From contig JAHCID010000002.1 of assembly GCA_026129405.1 (NCBI GenBank), positions 558,001 to 622,000 of the forward strand: a DNA stretch of 64,000 nt. Direction: 5' to 3'. The stretch's first letter is position 1. Every line of letters begins with the position of its first letter. Source of the DNA: a bacterium (GTDB lineage: Bacteria; Desulfobacterota; Binatia; DP-6). Position numbers and translations under genes: made by a program. The notes under the pieces are model-generated. The model was not told the origin of the DNA and did no database searches. It saw nothing but the letters and a program-made list of their open reading frames with translations. This document shows, in pieces, positions 52,376 to 60,441 of this stretch.

Positions 52376-53401
52376 GTGAAGAAACGATCGCGTCCGGCGA
52401 CGTACGGAGCGGGGAGCCGCGTTGCGCGGCTCGTGCTCGGGCTGACGGAGCGGCCGCGCGGCTGGAGCTGGGCAGACGTCGAGCGCGAGCTCGGCGTCGG
52501 CGAGCGCACGCTCGCCCGCTACGTGAAGATGCTGCGGGCGGCGCTCGTCGACCGCGACGGCGAGTCGCTCGTCGCGGTGGTCGCGCGCGGCGATCGGCGC
52601 TTCCTGCGCCTGCGCGACCAGGGGCAGCCGCCGAGCTCCAACGCCTACCAGGCGCTCAGCTTCTACTTCGCGTCGAGCGTCCTGCAGTTCCTCGACGGGA
52701 CGATCCTGAAGGACGACATGGCCGCGCTGTGGAGCCGCTTCTACGCGCTGCTGCCGCCCGACGTCCGCCGCCGGCTCGGGCACCTCGAGCACAAGTTCTA
52801 CACCGTACCCTACCTGGTGAAGGACTACGCGGGCTGCGACGAGGTCATCGGCGAGGTCCTCAAGTGTCTCGTCGACCAGCGCACCATGCGCGTCGAGTAC
52901 GCGAGCCCGTGGCGCGACGACGAGGACGCCGCCACGCCGCATCTCGTCGACCCGTACACGTTGGCGCTGTACCGCGGCGGGCTCTACGTGCTCGGGCGCA
53001 GCCACAAGCACCGTAAGCTCATCTACCTCGCGGTCGAGCGTCTGCGCGCGGTGGAGCGCCTGCCGGCGACGTTCGCCTACCCGCCGGGCTACTCGCCCGA
53101 GCGGCACACCGAGGGCACCTTCGGCATCGTCGAGGGACCCGAGACGCGGGTGGAGCTGCTGATCCACAGTCCCGAAGGCGCGGCCCTCCTGAAGGCCCGG
53201 CGCATCCACCGCACGCAGCGCTTCGTCGCGCGAGCGGACGGCACGACGCTCCTCACCATGACGGTGCGGGGCACGGCGGAGCTGGCGAACTGGATCCTGA
53301 GCCTCGGCCCGCACGTCGAGGTGCTCGCGCCGGCGACGTTGCGTGCGGAGGTCGGCGCCGCGCTCCGTCGCGGTGCGGCGCGCTACCGGGCCCGGCGCTG
53401 A
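52376..53401 (+). CDS. WYL-domain transcriptional regulator
   Basis: A 341-residue protein. An N-terminal winged HTH (RVARLVLGLTERPRGWSWAD, ELGVGERTLARYVKMLRAAL) is followed by a WYL domain (LVDPYTLALYRGGLYVLGRS, HRKLIYLAVERLRAVERLPA TF) and the WCX extension (RVELLIHSPEGAALLKARRI, ELANWILSLGPHVEVLAPAT LRAEV). Starts GTG at 52376. The WYL-family usual role is ligand-binding repressor or activator of defence and repair genes. It lies after the AraC gene, but with a 145-bp gap. Confidence 0.9.
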   Translation: MKKRSRPATYGAGSRVARLVLGLTERPRGWSWADVERELGVGERTLARYVKMLRAALVDRDGESLVAVVARGDRRFLRLRDQGQPPSSNAYQALSFYFASSVLQFLDGTILKDDMAALWSRFYALLPPDVRRRLGHLEHKFYTVPYLVKDYAGCDEVIGEVLKCLVDQRTMRVEYASPWRDDEDAATPHLVDPYTLALYRGGLYVLGRSHKHRKLIYLAVERLRAVERLPATFAYPPGYSPERHTEGTFGIVEGPETRVELLIHSPEGAALLKARRIHRTQRFVARADGTTLLTMTVRGTAELANWILSLGPHVEVLAPATLRAEVGAALRRGAARYRARR

Positions 53402-53414
53402 CGGCTCGCGCCGG

Positions 53415-53445
53415 GCCGGGCGGGGCGCCCCGCAGGGCGCCCGGC
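53415..53445. terminator. possible bidirectional terminator hairpin
   Basis: GCCGGGCG (53415-53422) pairs with CGCCCGGC (53438-53445); the loop holds another GGGCGCCCC inverted stretch. It lies between two convergent genes (stops at 53401 and 53456). No T-run is present, so it is a weak, GC-type terminator candidate. Confidence 0.4.
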
Positions 53446-53455
53446 GACCGCGGCG

Positions 53456-53812
53456 TTACATCTTCTTCTCGGCCTTCTTCCAGTCCTTCTTGAGCACCGA
53501 GAAGACCGACTCCTTCGGCTGCTTCTTGCAGGCCTCGACCAGCTCGGCGACCGGACGATCGAGCTCGGCCTCGCCGACCTCCTCCTCCTCGACCTTGCCG
53601 TTGCGCGAGTAGCCCTCGATGAACCAGGCCACCGCCGCCTGACGCTGCTCGCTCAGGACGAGGAAGTCCTCGCACACGATCTTCGTCGCCGCGATCGACT
53701 TGTCGCGCGCGGCCAGGTCGCCGATGGCGGTGTCGTCGCCGATTGCGAGGGCGCTGCTCGCGGCGAGGCCGCTCAGCAGCAGGGCCGCGCCGACCCAGGT
53801 CGTCTTCCGCAT
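53456..53812 (-). CDS. HdeA/HdeB-like periplasmic protein
   Basis: A 118-residue secreted protein with AGGAGG seven bases before the ATG at 53812. Signal peptide VGAALLLSGLAASSALA. The mature part contains Cys47 and Cys95 flanking ICVEDFLVLSEQ-type VCEDFLVLSEQRQAAVAWFIEGYSR and RPVAELVEACKKQP, the HdeA/HdeB pattern of acid-stress chaperones, with a basic C-terminus (VLKKDWKKAEKKM). Assignment to acid resistance is inferred from family membership. Confidence 0.75.
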   Translation of the reverse strand: MRKTTWVGAALLLSGLAASSALAIGDDTAIGDLAARDKSIAATKIVCEDFLVLSEQRQAAVAWFIEGYSRNGKVEEEEVGEAELDRPVAELVEACKKQPKESVFSVLKKDWKKAEKKM

Positions 53813-53927
53813 GCTCTCTCCTCCTTCACTCGGGCGGGACTCCGTGTCCCGCCGCGGGAAGGTGGGATGTCGCACGTGAGGGACCCCGCGTCGAGACCGG
53901 CGGCCGGACGTCCGCAGGGCGGAGCGA

Positions 53928-54287
53928 TCAGCCGAGGTCGAGGTCCGTGCTCGTGAGGAGCTCGTGCACCTCCAGCACGTTCGGCCCTGCGAACATCTCC
54001 TTCGGCGGTCGGCTCGAGTGCGCCTCGGCGAAGGCGGGGCTCTGCGTCCAGGCGACGAAGTCCTCGAACGTCCGCCACCACGTCTTCACCTCGTAGAAGC
54101 CCTGCGCGTCCGGGTCGTCGATCCAGCCGCCCTGCTCGTGGCCGAAGCGCACCGGCTTCGGCCGATGCACCTCGTTGCGCACGAAGCCCGGGGCCTGGTC
54201 GACCAGGTGGACCCGCTTGCGGAAGCGATCCTCGAAGTCGATCTCGTGCCCCTTCGCCACCGGGATGCGGTTCGTCACGACCACCAT
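53928..54287 (-). CDS. ABM-domain (antibiotic biosynthesis monooxygenase / heme-degrading-like) protein
   Basis: A 119-residue single ABM-domain protein: MVVVTNRIPVAKGHEIDFED, FRKRVHLVDQAPGFVRNEVH, DAQGFYEVKTWWRTFEDFVA WTQSPAF, then EVHELLTSTDLDLG. The VTNRIPVxxGxExxFExRFR start is typical of HmoA/IsdG-like dimeric ferredoxin-fold proteins. The heme-ligating His cannot be assigned with confidence, so the enzymatic role is uncertain. ATG at 54287 gives the usual N-terminus. Confidence 0.78.
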   Translation of the reverse strand: MVVVTNRIPVAKGHEIDFEDRFRKRVHLVDQAPGFVRNEVHRPKPVRFGHEQGGWIDDPDAQGFYEVKTWWRTFEDFVAWTQSPAFAEAHSSRPPKEMFAGPNVLEVHELLTSTDLDLG

Positions 54288-54472
54288 GGGGCCGCCTTCT
54301 ACACGAATCCGGATGGTCCTCGGCAAGCGCGGCCCGAACCGCGCAGGTGCGCGGGGCGAATCCTGGAAAATCGCCGTGCTGGCGCAAACTCTAACTTGAC
54401 TCCGCAGCCACCCGGCCGCTACCCGTGGAGGCTCGACCCCCGGTGGGCGGCGCCCACGCCGAAGGAGCGTAG

Positions 54473-55780
54473 ATGGGTTACCTCGACTACCTGCAGCACG
54501 GGAAGAAGATGTTCCGCAAGAAGGGCGAGCTTCCCGTGTACCTGGTGCAGTTCATCACCGACGCCTGCAACGCGAAGTGCAAGCACTGCCTGCTGGCGGA
54601 CGGCGCCCACCCGGGGTGGGAAGAGCCGTCGATGACGTACCGCAAGCAGGAGCTGTCGCTCGAGGAGCTCGAGAAGATCACCGCCAGCTACGGCAAGGGC
54701 AGCCTGATGTTCCTCTTGCCGACGGGGGGCGAGCCGTTCCTGCGCAAGGACATCGGCGAGATCGTCAAGATTTGGCACAAGAACACCGGGGTGCGGAACG
54801 TCGGCATCCCGTCGAACGGCTCGACCACGGCGCGCACGGTGGCGATCGTGAAGGACCTGGTGGAGAGCTGCCCGGACCTCGACCTGCACATCGACATCTC
54901 GCTCGACGGGGTGGGCGAGCTGCACGACGAGATCCGCGTCTTCCCGGGCCTCTTCAAGCGCTCGATCGAGACCTACAAGGCGCTGCGCGAGCTCGAGAAG
55001 CACTACAAGAACTTCTCGGTGCAGGTGGAGACGACGGTCTCCAAGCACAACGAGGACGTGCTGATCGAGAACTACGAGTGGTTCCGCACGCACCTCGACG
55101 TCGACACGGTCTTCACGCTGCTCACGCGCGGGTCGCCGAAGGAGCCGCTGGCGAAGTTCTTCGACGTCGAGAAGTACCAGGCGTACGCGGACCACATGGA
55201 GCGGGAGTACAAGTCGGGGTCACTGAGCGGCTACGACCACTTCCCGTTCGCGGACTTCATCAACGCGAAGCGGATCGTGCGGCACAATCTGATTGCGAAG
55301 ATCGCGCGCGAGAACACGTACCAGATTCCGTGCTACGCCGGGAACCTCGGCGGGGCGCTGTTCGCGAACGGCGACGTGTATCCGTGCGAGCTGCTGATCG
55401 ACCGCAAGCTCGGGAACGTGCGCGAGGCGGACTACGACTTCAAGCGGATCTGGTTCAGCCCCGCGGCGGACGCGACGCGGAAGTTCATCCGCGAGTCGAA
55501 GTGCTTCTGCACGTACGAGTGCTTCCTCACGGTGAACATCCTGTTCAACCCGCTGATGATGCCGGCGGTGCTGAAGGAGTGGTCGAGCCTCAAGATGCGC
55601 AAGATGTGGCGCGCGCTGACGGGGCAGAAGGCCGAGCCGCGCGCCGAGCTGGCGGGCTGCGGCGCCACCAACGGGCACGCCAACGGCCACGCCAACGGCG
55701 CCGCGAAGCCCGCGATCCCCGCCCCCGCCGCGACGGCCGCGAAGCCGGCCCGCGATCCGCAGCGGGCCGCCAACGCCTGA
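54473..55780 (+). CDS. radical SAM/SPASM-like protein
   Basis: A 435-residue radical SAM enzyme with an AAGGAG ribosome-binding site. CxxxCxxC at 32, 36 and 39 (DACNAKCKHCLL) binds the SAM [4Fe-4S] cluster; LPTGGEPFLRKDIGEIVK is the GGEP motif; DLHIDISLDGVGELHDEIR follows. A C-terminal SPASM-like region contains CYAGNLGGALFANGDVYPCE and FCTYECFLTVN with additional cysteines. The terminus is a disordered NGHANGHANGAAKP segment. The substrate is unknown; next genes encode a SelW-like protein and a basic small protein. Confidence 0.9.
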   Translation: MGYLDYLQHGKKMFRKKGELPVYLVQFITDACNAKCKHCLLADGAHPGWEEPSMTYRKQELSLEELEKITASYGKGSLMFLLPTGGEPFLRKDIGEIVKIWHKNTGVRNVGIPSNGSTTARTVAIVKDLVESCPDLDLHIDISLDGVGELHDEIRVFPGLFKRSIETYKALRELEKHYKNFSVQVETTVSKHNEDVLIENYEWFRTHLDVDTVFTLLTRGSPKEPLAKFFDVEKYQAYADHMEREYKSGSLSGYDHFPFADFINAKRIVRHNLIAKIARENTYQIPCYAGNLGGALFANGDVYPCELLIDRKLGNVREADYDFKRIWFSPAADATRKFIRESKCFCTYECFLTVNILFNPLMMPAVLKEWSSLKMRKMWRALTGQKAEPRAELAGCGATNGHANGHANGAAKPAIPAPAATAAKPARDPQRAANA

Positions 55781-55798
55781 TCCCGGCGCGCGCCGCGC

Positions 55799-56116
55799 AT
55801 GGCCGACCCGTCGCCGCCCGCTTCCGCGTCCGGCGACGCCGGCCGGCGCGGCCACGTCGAGATCACCTACTGCACGCAGTGTCGCTGGCTGCTGCGCGCG
55901 GCCTGGCTGGCGCAGGAGCTGCTGACCACGTTCGACGCGGAGCTGGCCGCGGTGACGTTGCGCCCGGGCCGCGGCGGCGTCTTCGAGGTGCGCCTCGACG
56001 GCGAGCTCGTCTGGTCGCGGGCCGACGCGGGTCGCTTCCCCGAGCCGAAGGACGTGAAGCAGCGCGTCCGCGACCGCATCGCGCCCGGGCGCGACCTCGG
56101 CCACAGCGAGCGCTGA
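55799..56116 (+). CDS. SelT/SelW/SelH (Rdx) family protein, Cys form
   Basis: A 105-residue Rdx-family protein. The thioredoxin-like motif is CTQC (25-28) in HVEITYCTQCRWLLRAAWLA; the usual selenocysteine position is a Cys (TGT codon), so no TGA recoding is needed. ELLTTFDAELAAVTLRPGRG GVFEVRL and GRFPEPKDVKQRVRDRIA complete the fold. Members are redox proteins of poorly known partners. It is 18 bases after the radical SAM gene, probably in the same transcript. Confidence 0.88.
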   Translation: MADPSPPASASGDAGRRGHVEITYCTQCRWLLRAAWLAQELLTTFDAELAAVTLRPGRGGVFEVRLDGELVWSRADAGRFPEPKDVKQRVRDRIAPGRDLGHSER

Positions 56117-56157
56117 CCTGCCTTGCGCCCCAGGCGCCGTGCGTTTAATCCCAACCC

Positions 56158-56511
56158 ATGGCGACGAAGGCCGAGCGGCATCGATGGGAGCAGGAGCGGG
56201 CGAAGCCGGACAAGCCGAAGCAGCCGAAGCGCAAGCGGCGCGACATGCCGGTCGACACCGCGAAGCCGGGCGTCAGCGCCAGCGATCGCAAGGTGGGCGC
56301 CGGCAGCACCGCGGCGCGCAACCGCTCCACGCATGCCGCCAAGAAAGCGACCTACGCGCTCGAGGACTCGGCCACGGGCCGCCCGTCGCGGAAGTCGTCG
56401 CGGCGCGCGAAGAACCGCGCCAAGCCGAACAGCAACCTCACCCGCCAGCGACAGCGCGAGGTCCGCTCGCCCGAGGCGCGCGCGACCCAGGCGGCCGCTC
56501 GCAAGCGCTGA
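56158..56511 (+). CDS. small basic hypothetical protein
   Basis: A 117-residue, Lys/Arg-rich, largely disordered protein: MATKAERHRWEQERAKPDKP, RRDMPVDTAKPGVSASDRK, then TAARNRSTHAAKKATYALED and a basic end. It resembles small conserved proteins with the pattern RDxPVDTxxPGVSAxDRK; no function is known to me. The composition suggests nucleic-acid binding. It follows the SelW-like gene by 42 bases. Confidence 0.6.
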   Translation: MATKAERHRWEQERAKPDKPKQPKRKRRDMPVDTAKPGVSASDRKVGAGSTAARNRSTHAAKKATYALEDSATGRPSRKSSRRAKNRAKPNSNLTRQRQREVRSPEARATQAAARKR

Positions 56512-56524
56512 CGGCGCGCCCTCG

Positions 56525-57808
56525 ATGACCGAGGACCGGACCGGGAGCGACGTCGTCGCGCTCAGCCGCTGGCGTGCGCTCGTCGCGCGCTCGCGCCAGC
56601 CGCGCAAGCGGCTCGAGGCGCTGCTCGGCGATGCGTCCGCCGCAGCGATCGTGCCGCAGCTCGGCGTCGAGGAGCTGTACTACCTCGTGCGCAGCGTGGG
56701 GCCCGAGGACGCGCTCGATCTGCTGCGTCTGGCCACGCCGGAGCAGATCCGCGGCTGCCTCGACTTCGACGTCTGGGATCGCGACCGGGTTCGCCCGGCG
56801 CGCGCGCTCGCCTGGCTGCACGTCCTCGACGAGCTCGATCCGGTGCGGCTCGCCGCCGCCGTGCGCGGGCTCGACGACGAGCTCGTCGCGCTGACGATCG
56901 CGCGCTACGCCGTCGTCCACGACCGCACGCTCGACGAAGCGCCCGACCCGCATCTGCGGCACCCCGTGTGGCCGAGCCCCGACGGCACGTTTCTCGTCGA
57001 GCTCGTCACCTCGCACGCCGAGGCGGCGCGCACGCTCGAGCGCGTGCTCGAGCGGCTCTACAAGGGCGATCCCGACCTCGCGCGCCGCGTCCTCCAGGAC
57101 GCGAAGTGGGGCGTCGACGCCGAGATGGAGGAGGACGCCTTCCGCTGGCGCTCGGGCCGCATGGCCGACCTCGGCTTCGTCGACTACCACCAGGCGCTCG
57201 AGGTCTACCGTTGGATCGACCCCAGCCGCGTTCGCGTCGAGGGCGCGCCGCCGGCGGCGGAGGCGGTGGAGAGCGGCGAGCCCGAGGCGCTGCCGCTGCC
57301 CCTCGGCGAGCCCCTGGGCGAGGACTCGTTCCTCGGACGCGTGCTCGCGGGCATCGACGATCCGAAGCTCCTCGGACCGCTCGCGCAGATGCTCGTCGCG
57401 CTGGTGAACCGCGTCCTCGCCGCCGATCGCGTCGATCCGGCCGACGTCGAGACGGTGCGTGCGGTCGCCGCCCGCGCCCGCGACACGCTCTCGCTCGGCC
57501 TCGAGTACCTCGCCGGCGGCGAGCTCGGCCGCGCCCGCGGCGTGCTGGCGAGCGCGCCGCTCCTGCTGATCTTCCGCGTCGGCCATGCGCTCACCGCGGC
57601 GCTCCAGCGCCGCGCGCAGCCGCTCCACCGCGAGGGCATGGGCTTCGACGAGCCCGACCTCGACGCCCTCGTCGAGACCCGCCCGCTCTTCCCCGGCGGG
57701 CTCGACGATCCGCCCATGGCCGGGCCGCGCCCGTTCCGCAGCCTCACCGACGTGCGCCGCGTGGAGGCGTGGCTGGACGAGCTCGAGCGCCGTCCGGCGG
57801 GCGCCTGA
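56525..57808 (+). CDS. DUF6178 family protein
   Basis: A 427-residue protein of the DUF6178 type: LARSRQPRKRLEALLG-like VARSRQPRKRLEALLGDASA, LYYLVRSVGPEDALDLLRLA TPEQIRGCLDFDVWDRDRV, DPDLARRVLQDAKWGVDAEM EEDAFRWRSGRMADLGFVDY and the C-terminal ALVETRPLF-like DLDALVETRPLFPGGLDD. DUF6178 is known from deltaproteobacterial-type genomes; its function is unknown. ATG at 56525, 13 bases after the previous stop, so it is likely the last gene of the radical SAM transcript. Confidence 0.78.
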   Translation: MTEDRTGSDVVALSRWRALVARSRQPRKRLEALLGDASAAAIVPQLGVEELYYLVRSVGPEDALDLLRLATPEQIRGCLDFDVWDRDRVRPARALAWLHVLDELDPVRLAAAVRGLDDELVALTIARYAVVHDRTLDEAPDPHLRHPVWPSPDGTFLVELVTSHAEAARTLERVLERLYKGDPDLARRVLQDAKWGVDAEMEEDAFRWRSGRMADLGFVDYHQALEVYRWIDPSRVRVEGAPPAAEAVESGEPEALPLPLGEPLGEDSFLGRVLAGIDDPKLLGPLAQMLVALVNRVLAADRVDPADVETVRAVAARARDTLSLGLEYLAGGELGRARGVLASAPLLLIFRVGHALTAALQRRAQPLHREGMGFDEPDLDALVETRPLFPGGLDDPPMAGPRPFRSLTDVRRVEAWLDELERRPAGA

Positions 57809-57866
57809 CGCCGCCGCCGTCCGCCGCCCTCACGGTCGCGCGGCGGCGTGAGGGGGCCGGCGCGGC

Positions 57867-58555
57867 CTACTGCTCCGGCTCGCCCCAGGGATTCTGCGGC
57901 ACGTCGTTCCACGGCGCCGTGAACGCCTGGAGCTTCGACTCGAAGGTCTTCGGTCGACCTTTGGCGTCGAAGGTGACGATCCAGAAGTAGTCGTAGTTGT
58001 CGTCGGGCCAGGTCGTCGGGACGAGCTCGCCCATGCCGTCGGGCAGGCGGTCGAGCTCGAGCAGCTGGCGCCAGGTGACACGCTCGCCGGGGTACTCGGC
58101 CTCGAGCTTCGCGTCCGCGATGTGCTCGTGCTCCCAGCAGACGATCACCGTCTTGCCGCGATAGGCACGGCTGCGCATGAGGTGGCGGTGGGCCTCCTGC
58201 GTGCGACGGTTGAGGTCCACGTCGTCGAGCGTGCCGGCCTGCGTCGCCGGGACCACGCTGAAGCTCGTCTGCGGCAGGCTCCACGATTCGGCGACCGGCG
58301 AGATCAGCTCGATCGTGTGCAACGTGATGCTGAGGATCCCGCCGGCCGCTCGCGCGGCCGGAAGAGCGACATGGCGGCGCCCTGGCCGAGGAACTGGTGG
58401 ACCAGGGCCTCGGCCCGCAGCTGTCCCACGGCCGACGGCGCGAAGCCGCCGTTCTTCTCGCCATGACGCAGCAGGATCACGCGGCGTGGCGCCGCGACGG
58501 CGCTGCCGGCGAGGCCGACGACGAGAGCCACGGCGACCGCGAGGCGGAGGCGCAT
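57867..58555 (-). CDS. secreted histidine phosphatase family protein, one frameshift
   Basis: A phosphoglycerate-mutase-like phosphatase of about 229 residues if one base is restored. The start (58555) has a signal peptide LAVAVALVVGLAGSAVAA, then RRVILLRHGEK (the catalytic RHG) and LRAEALVHQFLGQG. After MSLFRPRERPAG the frame must shift to reach ILSITLHTIELISPVAES; the second part has HRHLMRSRAYRGKTVIVCWE HEHIADAKL (the second catalytic His) and VIVTFDAKGRP-type end. The shift is at the C run 58338-58340 (plus strand), where one missing C would restore the frame. Confidence 0.8.
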
Positions 58556-58597
58556 GGCCGGAATGTCGGCAGGAGACGGCGGGTGCTTGGGCGAGCC

Positions 58598-60340
58598 CTA
58601 CGAGGCGTAGCCCAGGGCGCGCAGCTGCTCGCGCAGGGTCGGGTCGACGTCCGGGACCTCGTCGTCGGCCGGCGGGCCGCCGCTCTCCCAGTAGGCGTCG
58701 GCGGCCGCGCGCAGCGCCCGCGCCGTATCGGGCCGGCTCGGGGCGAGGTCGTCGCGTTCCCCCGGGTCGGCGACGAGGTCGTAGAGGCGGTCGGGCTCGG
58801 TGTTGCTGCGGGTGGTCATGAGCTTGTGGGGACCGGCGCGGACGGCCAGGTGCTCGCCGCAGCCGGTGTGCACGAGCGCCGGCGCGGTGCCGCCGGGAAT
58901 GTCCAGGCCCGGCAGGGGCGGACCGTCGGCGGGCGGGCCGTCGACGCCGGCGAGGGCCCGCAGCGTGGGCGCCACCTGCACGAGCGCGACCGGCGCATCG
59001 ACGCGTGCCGGCGCGCCGCCCGGCCGGTGGACGAGGAGCGGCACGCGGGCGAGCTCGTCCCAGGGCGCCACCGTGCAGCCGTGTCCCCCGACGCCGTGTT
59101 CGAAGAAGGCCTCGCCGTGGTCCGAGGTGATCGCGAGCACCGTACGGTCGTCGAGGCCGGAGGCGGCGAGCGTTTCGCGCAGCCGTCCCACCAGCGCATC
59201 GGTGCGGCCGACGAGCGTGTCGTAGTAGGTGCGCAGCGCGCGCACGCGCTCCGGCTGCGTCGCGATGTCGTCGAAGTCGAGACGGCCGGGAGCGACGAAG
59301 GGGCAGCGGTCGTGCGGCTCGTAGGTGTGGATGAAGAGGAAGAACGGATCGGCGGCGTACTCGCGGATCCAGGCGGTCGCCCAGTGGAACACCGCGTCGC
59401 CGTCGAAGCGGGCCGGGACGCACTGGCCGGGATGGGCGGTCGGAACCGGATACGCGACGAAGCGATCGAAGCCGCTGGCGAAGCCGACCCCGGGACGCAG
59501 GCCCATCTTCGGCGACATCCAGCCGCCGCCCGTGAAGGCCGCGGTGACGAAGCCGGCGTCGCGGAAGGACTCCGCCAGCGACGCGACCGGGCCGACCGCC
59601 TCGGTGAGCGGCCGCTTCAAGTCGGCCCGCGCGCGATCGAGGATCGTCGCGTGCCGTCCCCAGAGGAGCGCCGTGTGCGACGGGAGCGTCCACGTCGACG
59701 GCGCATAGGCGTGCGCGAACACCGTCGACGCGGCGCCGAGCGCGTCGAGCTGCGGCGTGAGGCTCGGCCGCCCGTCGGGGCGCGGCCCGACGTGATCCGT
59801 GCGCAGGGTGTCGAGCGAGACCAGGATCACGGACGGCCTGGCGGCGGGGACGCGCGGCAGCAGCAGCGGCTCGGCCCACACCAGGCGCCGCCCGTCCGGG
59901 ACGGGCTCGCCCTGCGGCGTCGCCCGCAGCGTGATCGTGGCGTCGCTGAGCTCGCCGGCCGCGAGCTCGAGGCGCCGGTCGTTCCAGCGCTGCGGCGTGG
60001 CCTCGAGCGTCTCGTCGAGCAGCGTCGTGCTCGTGTCGTCGGCCCGCGTCAGCACGACCTCGGCCCGCCACGCGGCCGGGGCGCCCGTCGGCTCGACGCC
60101 GAGGCCGAGCGCCAGCACGCTCGCGTGCGGCACGGCGGCGAAGCGGAAGCTCTGCGTCGCGACGGCGGGGTCGAGCACGGGGCGTGTCTCGATGCCGAGG
60201 GCGACGCTGAGCTGCTGCCGCCCATCCGCGAAGGCGCCGAGCCGCTCGGGCGTCGTGCCGATCGCGATCAGCGGCGGCGGGGGCGGCGGGGGCGGCGACG
60301 CGCACGCCGCGACGAACAGGAGCAGGACGAGCAACGACAC
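58598..60340 (-). CDS. sulfatase-like hydrolase, lipoprotein
   Basis: A 580-residue lipoprotein starting at the GTG at 60340 (another GTG at 60376 is possible): hydrophobic SLLVLLLFVAACAS ends in the lipobox Cys. After a beta domain, the alkaline-phosphatase-fold part begins PSVILVSLDTLRTDHVG with the first metal Asp; STWTLPSHTALLWGR is the active-site motif; HTYEPHDRCPFV and AITSDHGEAFFEHG follow. The nucleophile position is Thr or Ser (TLPSH), not the CxPxR of formylglycine sulfatases, so it is more likely a phospho- or phosphonate-hydrolase-like or transferase-like member than a true sulfatase. It is divergent from malQ, with overlapping promoter sequence. Confidence 0.82.
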   Translation of the reverse strand: MSLLVLLLFVAACASPPPPPPPPLIAIGTTPERLGAFADGRQQLSVALGIETRPVLDPAVATQSFRFAAVPHASVLALGLGVEPTGAPAAWRAEVVLTRADDTSTTLLDETLEATPQRWNDRRLELAAGELSDATITLRATPQGEPVPDGRRLVWAEPLLLPRVPAARPSVILVSLDTLRTDHVGPRPDGRPSLTPQLDALGAASTVFAHAYAPSTWTLPSHTALLWGRHATILDRARADLKRPLTEAVGPVASLAESFRDAGFVTAAFTGGGWMSPKMGLRPGVGFASGFDRFVAYPVPTAHPGQCVPARFDGDAVFHWATAWIREYAADPFFLFIHTYEPHDRCPFVAPGRLDFDDIATQPERVRALRTYYDTLVGRTDALVGRLRETLAASGLDDRTVLAITSDHGEAFFEHGVGGHGCTVAPWDELARVPLLVHRPGGAPARVDAPVALVQVAPTLRALAGVDGPPADGPPLPGLDIPGGTAPALVHTGCGEHLAVRAGPHKLMTTRSNTEPDRLYDLVADPGERDDLAPSRPDTARALRAAADAYWESGGPPADDEVPDVDPTLREQLRALGYAS

Positions 60341-60441
60341 CGCACCGAGTGTAGTCGAAGCGGCACACGGGAGCACGCTTGAGCCGTCGCCCCTCCGCGC
60401 TGCATCCTGCCGCCGATGCGACGCCCCGAGCGGAGCCCCGT

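Noticed and set aside
55871-55884. Selenocysteine codon in the SelW-like gene
   Set aside because: The position reads TGT (Cys) in CTQC; no in-frame TGA.
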